A stretch of 64,000 bases of DNA from Capsicum annuum (Eukaryota > Streptophyta > Magnoliopsida > Solanales > Solanaceae): the NCBI RefSeq assembly GCF_002878395.1, contig NC_061121.1, positions 10,578,398 to 10,642,397 on the forward strand. Direction: 5' to 3'. Below the pieces are notes generated by a model, which searched no databases, had not been told where the DNA came from, and saw nothing but the letters and a program-made list of their open reading frames with translations. Below are positions 47,023-56,400 of the stretch, one piece after another (the first letter of the stretch is position 1; every line of letters starts with the position of its first letter). The translations under genes were made by a program, and so were the position numbers.

Positions 47023-47608
47023 GCTAAATAATAAGATAAAAATTAAATGAAGCAATCGCGCGAGGTTAAAAAGAGCGTAAAGCCAACATGGAGAACCATT
47101 CCCAATTGAATAATGCGCTTTAATGGGAAGAAGTTACATATTTCAACAGTGAAATTAAATGCATTAAAAATCTGTACTTTTCGTGTTATACGCACTTTGA
47201 ATATGACGGATAAGTATGTATGTGAACATTTGGTAATACTTGCAAGGAGATAATGCGTAGGATTTGATTATAGAGTTTGCTGCTAAGCCATGTACTTTTT
47301 TCTGTACCATCTTGGTACACTTAAAATAAAATCCTTACCAGAAAAAAATGAAGCAACAGATAAGAAGTATGCATAGAAGAAAAAGAAACAAAGTGCAACA
47401 ACGCTCGGCTACCTACTAATGTTCTAACCTAGTGGCTAATCCTCGATCTCCACACCTTATTGTGTAGCTATCAATGTCAGTTTGATAAGCTTAATACAAG
47501 CAAATGGTAATGGACTTCCCGTTTCCATTTCTTGTGATTTTGACAAATCTGCTTAGTCTTCTGTATTTGTAAAGAAAACAACTGTCATATTAAGAGGATA
47601 TGGATAAC
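47023..47608. other. Spacer without gene
   Basis: Nothing coding or repetitive is recognised. Confidence 0.5.
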
Positions 47609-47725
47609 TACACTAATATACACAGTATAATTCCACGAGTGGGGTTTGGGAGGGTAGTGTGTATGCAGACCTTACCCTACGTCGTAGAGATAGACTGTTG
47701 TTGATAGATCCTCGGCTAAGAGGAG
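47609..47725 (-). repeat. RTE-type LINE 3' end, 5'-truncated
   Basis: GAGTGGGGTTTGGGAGGGTA then GCAGACCTTACCCTAC and GATAGATCCTCGG are the inverse of the family's 3' end. Confidence 0.8.
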
Positions 47726-47896
47726 ATGGATGAGTGATCTAATTAGAACGTGTCGTTTCTGTTCTTTTTACATTTGTGGCCTGTTAGATTGACAGTGTCA
47801 CCACATCTTTGTCTGGATAGTTTGGGGATACGCTCCTCATTTTTGTGTTCTTGTTTATTTTCTACAGGTCCTTATTGGTGAATATTGTTATATAAT

Positions 47897-48293
47897 ATGA
47901 AGTGTAAGGAAAAAAAGCTATATTGCTCTCGAACTTTACCAGCTGATATGCTTAACAACTTTCCTGAGAATGTAATAGATGAGATTCTTATGTGTTTGCC
48001 TTTTCGAGATGCTGTGAGGACAAGTATCTTATCGACAAAATGGAGATATGTATGGCGTATACTTCCAGAGTTGATACTTTCTCACACAAATTGGAAACCC
48101 GAAGAGGATTTAACTGACCTTACGAGTAATTTCAGAAAGATTATAGACCACATTTTGGCCTTTCATTTTGGACCAGTTACAAAGTTTACCCTCAGCATTC
48201 CATATTTCGATATATGTCCTATTATTGATGATTTGATTCATTTAACGGCATTCAACATCTTGTTCTTAGACTTCCAATTAGGGGTAAACCATA
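47897..48293 (+). pseudogene. F-box/FBD-like gene exon, cut by the LARD
   Basis: The ATG at 47897 opens a protein with the F-box at residues about 18-55 (FPENVIDEILMCLPFRDAVRTSILSTKWRYVW), typical of plant F-box/LRR/FBD proteins that recruit SKP1. The next part (HFGPVTKFTLSIP) matches the region after the F-box. A 1-2 bp loss near 48238 shifts the frame: the family's NGIQHLVLRLPIRGKPY reads on in another frame up to 48293. There the LARD begins. No continuation of the leucine-rich or FBD part is found after 51884. It is a dead gene, or the 5' half of one. Confidence 0.85.
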
Positions 48294-49174
48294 TGATACA
48301 AGTCAAATGGCCACCTTAATTTTTGAAGACATGATTGGAGGTCATCATTTAAAGGCTCAAGACATGGTCACCCTGAGGGCACAAGAATATGCAAGGAAGA
48401 CCCGTTTTGAGCACAAGCAAGGCTATGTGACGAAGATTGCTTGGAGCATCGAAGACTTGAGGACTCATGATTTTGGACAACACTTAATGGGTCATGATTT
48501 GGTCATCTTCATTAAGGGTATTTTGGTCATTTCATTGGGTCCAAATGCACTCCATGGCCACCTCACTCTTTAAGGGCATTGTTGTCATTTTGTCTTTTCT
48601 TGTAATAGAATATAAATAAAATATTTTAGATCTTTTTCTCATTAGTTGTTCATTGATGTAAGACTTGAAACATGAAACACCTTTCGTTGTAGGGCTTGGA
48701 ATAGCCACCACACCGAAATGAGGGCAACAAGTGTGGATATCACTTGTGTTGCAATGTTGGCTTTAGACGTTGGTGTTTAGAGGAGGTAAAGTTCCTCTTG
48801 TGTCAACGTAGGAGTTAGGTTAACCGTTGTGTGTAGTGTTAAGGGTCCAAGATTACCATATTCTTGGAGTCTTAAGATTATACCAACTAAGGTCTAACTA
48901 TCTATCCATTTTGTTTACGTTGTAATCGTTTGTTTGCGTTTTTGTAATTCATATCCGTGACTTGTTGTTCTTGTTCCATTGTTGTTGTTCTTCATCTTCT
49001 TGTTGTTAACATAGTTTATTGTTAGCTGTTTTTAGGTGATAAATACATTAATACATTGTGTTCTTGTTGTTGTTTGTTGAATCCGAGTGTGGTCTTCAAA
49101 AGGGTCCTCGGATCTTTGATCTTGTGGACTGATTTTGAAGTGTGTTTCGTGTTGTCCTTGTAATTCTTGTACCA
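48294..49174 (+). repeat. 5' LTR of the LARD (881 bp)
   Basis: It starts TGATACAAGTCAAATGGCC and ends TTCTTGTACCA, 2 bp before a primer binding site. Its first ~296 bp are repeated at 51589-51884. The open frame at 48307-48573 lies wholly in the LTR and has no family match. Confidence 0.9.
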
Positions 49175-49176
49175 TT

Positions 49177-49189
49177 TGGTATAAAAGCC
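49177..49189 (+). other. Primer binding site of the LARD
   Basis: TGGTATAAAAGCC fits the tRNA-Met complement with two changes. Confidence 0.8.
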
Positions 49190-50329
49190 ATCTTTGATTT
49201 TGTTCTAACAAGATCAATCTTGGGCTTGAGATTTGAAAAAAAAATATCAAAAAAAAGAGTTGAAAAACTAAAAAAAAAATTCAGAAAATGTTGTCTTGGT
49301 CAAGACATGTTTCTTTGTGACTAGATCTTGTAGTCTTTTGTTGTTTAGAGTGTTTCTAGTGTTGGTTTCTTTCTCACCAACACTAAAAAGTGTTCAAATC
49401 TAAGCTTGAGCTTGAACTTGTTGATGTTGCTAATGTGAACAAAGTGTCGTTGATTTGATGTTGTTGTCATTCTAAGCCTTGACCGTGTTAAAGGCGTTGT
49501 TGTGGAGTTGAGCGTTGGAATTTGTTGTTGTTCCTGGAGAATATTGTTGTTGTTCTTGGTGTTGTTATTGTGTTCTTGTTGTTCTTCACCCTTTTCATAT
49601 TTTGTTAAAACAAAAGGTGAACATTAGATCCACAAAAGGTGAAAGACCAAGTTGTAGTACTTGTTGGTGAAAGACTTGATCACATCACTCAAAAGACTTG
49701 ACAACCACTTTTCACCTACTTTCCTTAATTTAAGGACCTTGTTTCAAGGAGAAAGTACCAAGAAGGTCAAGTCTTGTTTTGAACTTGAAAATGAAGCTCC
49801 AAGACCAAATTTCCCTCCATTAACGAAATCCACCATTTCCAAATTGTAGATTGGTCAAGACTTAAAATTGGAGAGTAAAATTTTGACAAAACCGAGGCTA
49901 ATAGTGGACTGCCACATCACTAAATTAGTGTTCATGCAACATTTTGAGTTCAAATTTTAGATTTCTTAGTTTCATTTTATTGTTTCTTAGTTTTGTTTGT
50001 TGGTTTGAACATTAATTGACGACCTAGTAATCTCCTACTAGCTTATTAGTTAGTTTTTGTGCCCGTTTGTTTGTGTTAGCGTTATTTTGTGCTTTTCTTG
50101 TTTTTGAATCGTAGAATTTCTTGGTTCAAGTTCGGACATTATTTCCTTGAGTCTTCAAACAAAGAATCCATTCCGACTAAGGAGTAGACTCATCACGAAC
50201 TACAAGCCGACTTGCAATACTTGTGAATCCAAGTGCGAAACGATTAAGTGTGTGAGAGTGTGGTGAGGTTGTTTCAAACTAACTTGTGTTTTATTTTGTA
50301 GACTTGTTCTTTTTTTAGGTGCAATTACG
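49190..50329 (+). other. Leader of the LARD
   Basis: Non-coding. The 3' 260 bp align with 1720-1980 of Gypsy-1 (shared TTTGTTTGTGT, GACTCAT-like and TTTCAAACTAACT blocks). Confidence 0.7.
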
Positions 50330-51154
50330 ATGGAACCCGCAGCTGCAAGTGCTATTTTGGCTAAACTTGAAGCCATTACCCATCAATGGGAAGTTATAAA
50401 TGAAAGTTTGGATCATATGGGAGTTCCAAGGGAGCAAGTGGGCTACCCGGACACATGTCAAGATGAAGACTATAGCTCATGTAAGCTACGAGGTAAAAAT
50501 GTTATCCCCTACACTCATATGAACGTAGTTGCGGTTTTACCTAGTGTAGGAGTGCATGAGTCTTCATTTTGTGATACTCTTGATATTGTTAGGTCACATG
50601 AGGACCAAACTCTTGTTGTAGGTACACAAGCACTAGTTGATCCTTTAGATGACGAAATTGATTCTCCTCATGAGAATGATTTGTGTCCATCTGGTGCTAG
50701 CACTTACAACTTGACTAAGGTTCCATTACCAAGTAACGAGAGTATTCACACACTAGTTGACACTTGTGAAAAACAAGGTGAGTCTACGTTGGTATGTGAA
50801 TTGCCAACAACTAGTCAGGGTGAGCAAAATGATCAACTGGGCGTAGATGATCTTGATTTGTTTAAATATTTAGAAAAACCGAGTTGTGATTGTCTTTGTG
50901 AAGATGATTTTGATTGTGGTCCTTTGGCTTCCCATGATGGGTTGTACGTACATGAGGACAACTCTTGTGAAAAAAAAGGTGATATGTGCTTAGAAATGCC
51001 ATCTACTTCATCTTTATGTGTTTTTTATGTTGGGCATATTCCTAGTGGAAATTTTGAAACTAGTAGTAAGTGGATGCATGGAAACCCTCTATTTGAAGTT
51101 GACTTATGGAACACCTTTCTCAACCCTCTTTTAGTTCATGATATTTTTCAATAG
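50330..51154 (+). CDS. 274-residue LARD protein of unknown function (gag-like N-terminus)
   Basis: The ATG at 50330 sits where gag starts in Gypsy-1. The first ~35 residues (MEPAAASAILAKLEAITHQW) form a helical stretch comparable to the start of Gypsy-1 gag. The rest is unlike any gag or pol I know. It is acidic, with many Cys residues clustered at about 180-235 (CDCLCEDDFDCG, then an EDNSCEKKGDMC segment), and has no zinc-knuckle spacing, signal peptide or membrane segment. An unbroken 825-nt frame in an element with a truncated LTR is notable. A short overlapping frame (51138-51416) follows in another phase, and another open frame runs into the 3' LTR. It may be captured sequence or a diverged accessory protein. 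Confidence 0.5.
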   Translation: MEPAAASAILAKLEAITHQWEVINESLDHMGVPREQVGYPDTCQDEDYSSCKLRGKNVIPYTHMNVVAVLPSVGVHESSFCDTLDIVRSHEDQTLVVGTQALVDPLDDEIDSPHENDLCPSGASTYNLTKVPLPSNESIHTLVDTCEKQGESTLVCELPTTSQGEQNDQLGVDDLDLFKYLEKPSCDCLCEDDFDCGPLASHDGLYVHEDNSCEKKGDMCLEMPSTSSLCVFYVGHIPSGNFETSSKWMHGNPLFEVDLWNTFLNPLLVHDIFQ

Positions 51155-51588
51155 TAATAAAGAGGGCTTGCTTAATTTTGAGGATGACACCCTAGGAGAA
51201 AGTGAGAGTGGCCGAGACCTAAGCCCTTGGTTACGTCTCCCATTCGATCCCGGTAACTTCTTAAGGTGTGAAGGATGGATAGTTGTTGGTCGGTTCACTT
51301 GTTTGAGTGATATTGTTATATGTGTTAGGTGGACTTTACTTTCAATTAGGACACCACCCCTTGATGGTGATTCCTTTCACCAACTCCTTGTAATTTTTTT
51401 TCTAAGTCCCTCGTGATTATAACAAAGGACGTGTGGTTATATCTCAAGTGTGTACCTCCTTGGCATGTTGATGTCGTTTATTGTACTAACTCTAACCCTC
51501 ATGTCATAAGGATGTGGTGCTTGTTTGTCTTCTCTTTGTTCTTGCAGGGTTTGGATTCGAGGTCGAATCATTTTCAAGAAGGGAAGGA

Positions 51589-51884
51589 TGATACAAGTCA
51601 AATGGCCACCTTAATTTTTGAAGACATGATTGGAGGTCATCATTTAAAGGCTCAAGACTTGGTCACCCCGAGGGCGCAAGAATATGCAAGGAAGACCCGT
51701 TTTGAGCACAAGCAAGGTCGTGTGTGGAAGATTGCTTGGAGCTCAAAGACTTGAGGACTCACAGTTTTGGACAACACTTAAGGGATCATGATTTGGTCAT
51801 CTTCATTAAGGATATTTTGGTCACTTCATTGGGTCCAAATGCACTCCATGACCACCCCACCCTTTAAGGGTATTATTGTCATTT
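51589..51884 (+). repeat. Truncated 3' LTR of the LARD
   Basis: It matches 48294 to about 48585 closely, then stops at ATTGTCATTT. The following sequence is unrelated, so ~585 bp of LTR were deleted. Confidence 0.9.
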
Positions 51885-52149
51885 GGTGTCCGGTTTCCTT
51901 TTCGCTTGCACGAATGTTTTCGGAAGTTGATGAGGAATTGACAGACTGAATGCTGCTGCAGTAGTATATCACTGAAGTTTTGCCATCAGTTTGGGGATTT
52001 AAACTAATGAGGATATTGTGTTTCTTCAACTTAGTTATTGTAGTGGTTATTGCTTTTGCTTGACATGCCTATGCTTGAAATGAGACTTGCAGCAAGAATT
52101 ACTCCTATTTGTTTATGTCATACTTTAAAGTTGGATTGTGGTTGTACTA
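51885..52149. other. Unassigned sequence downstream of the LARD
   Basis: It could be the other side of the disrupted F-box locus (possibly 3' UTR), but no F-box, LRR or FBD motif is visible. Confidence 0.35.
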
Positions 52150-52330
52150 TGTAAGGTGTCTTTGTGTGACCTATAGGTCACGAGTTCAAGTTGTGGAAGC
52201 AGCCGCTGCTACTTGCAGTATGTTAAACTGTCTATATCACACCCCTTAGCCTAGGTGCGACCCTTTCTCGAATCATGCTTATGCAGGATGCTTTGTGCAG
52301 CGGGCTCACCGTATTCATTCAGCATGCTTG
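52150..52330 (+). repeat. Au-type SINE
   Basis: A B-box-like GGTCACGAGTTCAAGTTGTGG is followed by the GCAGCCGCTGC block, a CTATATCACACCCCTT block, GCAGGATGCTTTGTGCAGCG and GGCTCACC, in the order of the Au SINE. Confidence 0.75.
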
Positions 52331-52851
52331 AAGCCTTTTCTCAAGAATGGACCTTAATTTTCTTAAACCTTTCGACAAACTATATCGCGAGAAAGAGTTG
52401 TTCTAGCTATACTGCACACCTTTTAGCTTATGAGAAAAGTTAAATCTTTCCGATTCTTGCATAACCCTTCTTGGATCTGGACCACAATATACCGACCACT
52501 TTTGTCCTTGAAATTATTCTATTTCATATCCACGGATCCGGGGAGGGGGTCAGCATATTTAGAGAAAAACATTTGCACTCATTATAATGCATCTAATAAA
52601 GAACACCACAAATTATTGTAACCTTTTGACAACTTCATACTTGTAACTCGTGAAATATCTAATTGGATCATATGACTCATGACAATAATTTAAGGTAAAC
52701 AACTAATCACAATATTATCGCTCCGGTTTGATCATAGATTTTAAAGTTAGAAATTTATAACTCGAAAATTTAAATTTTTCAAGTAGTGATTTTTAAAATA
52801 TGAAATTGTATTTGAACATGCATTTTACTCACAAAAAGAATTGAAGTTCTA
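52331..52851. other. Spacer without gene
   Basis: No gene is recognised. Short frames at 52255-52621 have no family resemblance. Confidence 0.5.
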
Positions 52852-53090
52852 TGCTTCCTCCATTTCAAAATATTTGTCACAATTTCTTTTCGGAAAGTCA
52901 AACGATATGAACTTTGACCAATATTTTAATATGTATTGTTTTTATATATAATTCTTGAATATCAAAATTAAAATTTTGAAATATTGAAGCAATATAATCA
53001 AATTCAGTTTTAAAATAAGTCAATTGGTTCTCGAGAAATGAAAGGTGAAAAGTGAAAACTATTTTGAAATAAAAGAAGAAAGTAAGTGAA
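52852..53090. repeat. Stowaway-like MITE fragment
   Basis: The left end (CTTCCTCCATTTCAAAATATTTGTCAC) resembles the Stowaway termini. No matching right end is found. Confidence 0.5.
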
Positions 53091-53297
53091 AGTCCTCAAA
53101 ACTAAAAAAGTGATCCAAGCCCTTTTTTGAAAACTTAAAAATATTTAAAAATCTAATTTTTAAAATCTAATTAAATTTTACAGTCAAACAAATATTCAAA
53201 AATAAATCTTCAAAATCTATTTTTAAATGCCAGCTAAACACCAGGGCCAAAAGAAGAAAAAACACTAAAGATTCTTAAAAACAGATGCTAATGAAAC

Positions 53298-53497
53298 AAA
53301 AAACCAGCCAACTTTACATTTTCCGATGCCAATAAAACCAAAAGCACTGATCATAGCTGTGTAGTTTTCCAAAACAGCTGTAACTTGTAATTCTTCTTTC
53401 TCCAATTTTTCTTTGATGAATGAGTTAATTTATTGTTTTAATCAATTGGGGTTCTTTAATTTGTGCAGAAAATCAGAAAATCTCGAAAAAAACAAAG
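53298..53497 (+). promoter_or_regulatory. Presumed 5' UTR / proximal upstream region of the bHLH gene
   Basis: A pyrimidine-rich run (TTCTTCTTTCTCC) and a TTTGTGCAG at 53460-53468, a possible 3' splice site of a leader intron, lie before the ATG. No TATA box can be assigned with confidence. Confidence 0.4.
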
Positions 53498-56400
53498 ATG
53501 AAATCTGGAAAGAATCATCATGAGGAAGAAGAAGAGAATGAGTATGATGTTGGTTCTAACAGAGATGCTACACCTTCCAGTAACAGTACCAAAGGTTTGT
53601 TGAATATTTTTGATGCAAGTGTTTGTGTAGTTTTTTTTGTTTGTTTGTTTTTGATAATCGTGGTGTCCGCGCTAACTTTCATGCATCTCGACTAATTTCA
53701 TAGGATACCTGCCATGGCCAGGGAAGAATCACCGAGTTTTTATTAGTTGTGTAGTTTTATGGTAGAATTTTACTGCAAGAAAGCCTTTTTTTGAGGTGGA
53801 TTTTGAAGTGTGAATAGAGATTCTGAAAATTTTGATGTTAGTGTTAGTGTAGTTCTATGGTTAAATTTTGTGCTAGAAAGTATTTTTTAGGTGGATTTTG
53901 TAGTGTGAATTGAAATTTTTAATATTTTGGTGGTAGTGTTTGTGTAGTTTTATGGTAGAATTTCGTGCAAGTAAAGCCTTTCTTTTAGGAGGATTTTGAA
54001 GTGTGAATCGAAATTCTGAAAATTTTGATGGTAGTGTTTCTGTAGTTTAATGGTAGTAATTTACTGCAAGAAAGCATTTTTTTAGGTGGATTTTGAAGTG
54101 TGAATAGAAAAGCTGAGAATTTTGATTTTGAAGGTTAGTAGGTTGTCGAGTGCATTGCTTTCCTGGTCCCGGAGTATTCGTATTAGTCTTGTGGTTTAGC
54201 CATTCTCTGGACCTTGCTCATAGCAGGGAGCTTTAGCGCATCAGGCTACCCTTTTGCTCATAGTGGGTTTGTTGTTGTTGTTTGTATCATCAGTTGTTAA
54301 AAAATGTGTTTTTTTTTTCTTGTTGGAAGTGACAGACGGGAAGAACATTGACAAGGCAAATGCAATTAGGTCAAAGCATTCAGAAACAGAGAAGCGTCGG
54401 AGGAGTAAGATCAATGAGAGGTTTGTTTTTAATTTTCTAATTTCAGTAATAGTTGATTCAAAAAGAACAATAAGATGACTTACAATGCAATGGCTTCACG
54501 TACTTGCACATGAAAAACTTTTTTCTTATAGTTGCAAGTTGTAATTGCTGATCACATATTTCTTATAAGTCATCTGATATATACTTCATTCAGTTTCTAG
54601 TATCTTCCTCTCAGCTCACCTGGCCATAGTAGTTACGTTTGGTTGAATCTTGGTTAAATTCCAATGAGGTTCTAGAAATGGTTTCCTTGCATATTTTGTA
54701 CGGGTGCAATCTCCTCCACACCCCATGCACGTTTGTGATCCTCAACAAATGGGAAAAGGAAAGAGATAAAGGGAAAGAAAAAGATTTTGTGCTGACCAAT
54801 CAATAGGGGCTTCATACTCCCTTTACAGATGGAGATCAATTAAGGACTTGGACATTGGTGCAAAAGAGTGGGGCTATGATTTTCCAATGCAAGAATAGTC
54901 TAAATTCAGTCGGTTATGATGGCTGAAAGAGATAATACGGGATTTACAATATGATGCATTTATTTCATTACGACTTTATCTTTAGAATTTTTAAATATTG
55001 TCAGACTTGCTTAAAATGCCTGAAGACAAAGCTTTCTGTCTATCTCTAGATTTCAGATGTTGAGAAATTTGATGCCCCAGACTGAGCAAAAACGAGATAA
55101 TGCGTCATTCTTGTTAGAGGTACATTTTAGAAAGAAAACTTTTACATTCTTCTCCTTTAAAGTTTAGATTTATTGGCGTCTTTTGATGTTTGTATGCAGG
55201 TAATTCAATACGTACAGTATTTACAGGAGACAGTGCAGAAGTATGAAGGATCGAATCAACCTTTGAGCTCGGCGCCTTCAAAACTTATGCCATGGGTAAA
55301 TTATGTACCTATTTTTATAACATCTCTATTGTCATCATAACTTTTTTGGTTGTGAACTTTTGAAATGGACTCTAGCTCTTAGCTGTGCGAAATATTTACT
55401 CCTCTAACCGAAAGTAGTCAAGTACTCTTGGTTCAGTTTGTTAATATTATGCAATTCACATCAATTAGTAATGATTTGATTAGGATTCTGACTGTAAAAT
55501 TATACACTTGCTGAAATTGCAGTACTATAAATCCCACCAAGCATGAGGGGAATAATCAAGTTTATCAGTGCAATTCTCTGTAGTTTTAACAAAGGTTAAA
55601 TACAGGGAAAGTTACACATGAGTAATGCTCAATGATAACAAATAGGATCTTATATGACCACCAAAGGATGTGGTGCAGTGGATGGGGTTGCTCCTTCCTT
55701 AACCAGAGGTCTCGGGTTCGAGCCCTGGGTATGGAATAATCCTTGGTAGGGAGTGCTACCCCTGAATGGGCCCTACCCGGCGCGAATCCGGATTAATCGG
55801 GCTCCAATGCGGATACTGGACACCGGATGGGAAACCAAGAAAAAAAGAAGTAGGATCTTATACGAAATGGTATTGTCATTTTTACTGACAGGTAATGCAG
55901 TATTGTTATAACAGGGACAGAAGTTCCAGAATAATTCAGAGCTGATCTTTACAGCTGTACTTGTTAAAGACACATTTAGCTCTAGTCTATCTACCAGACT
56001 CCACATAATTGCATCCATTTTCTGCAAAACGTTCTTAAGTTGAGTCAAATGGAAAGAAAACTCCCTCTGTTTTGCACTCCCCCCCCCCCCCCCCACACAC
56101 AAAAAGAAACAAAAAAAAAAAAAAAAAAAAAAAACATGCACCACTCTCTGGTGATCATTGATGTGCATGTAATTTCAGGTCATTTGTTGGTTGATGTTGT
56201 TGTTCCTTGATTGCACTGCTTTCGTATTAGTTGCATGTTTTCTTCACTACCATTTTTCCTTTACATTACTCCTTTGTGCTGCTTCGGAAACAACCTGTCT
56301 ACCTTCACAATATAGGGTTAAGGTCTACATATACTCTACCCTCCCTAGACCCCACTTTGTGGGATTTCACTGGGTATATGCATTGTGCTCGCATTTTGTG

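Larger units (their letters stand above)
48294..51884 (+). mobile_element. LARD: non-autonomous gypsy relative of Gypsy-1 with pol replaced
   Basis: The 5' LTR is at 48294-49174 and a 3' LTR copy starts at 51589, cut off at 51884. The ends TGATACAAG / CTTGTACCA parallel Gypsy-1. The primer binding site, the long leader and the position of the first ATG also match Gypsy-1. The final sequence before the 3' LTR (51549-51588) resembles the last pol codons of Gypsy-1. Between them, protease, RT and integrase are absent. Confidence 0.88.

Noticed and set aside
48307..48573. 88-residue open frame repeated at 51601-51754
   Set aside because: It falls entirely within the LARD LTR. The repetition is explained by the direct LTR copies, not by a gene family.
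54254..54478. 74-residue frame covering the bHLH basic region
   Set aside because: It is exon 2 with intron read-through. The true coding is the spliced segment 54336-54420.
55773..56168. Minus-strand 131-residue frame with poly-Phe and poly-Gly
   Set aside because: It is created by the poly-A/poly-C homopolymers and a SINE on the other strand.
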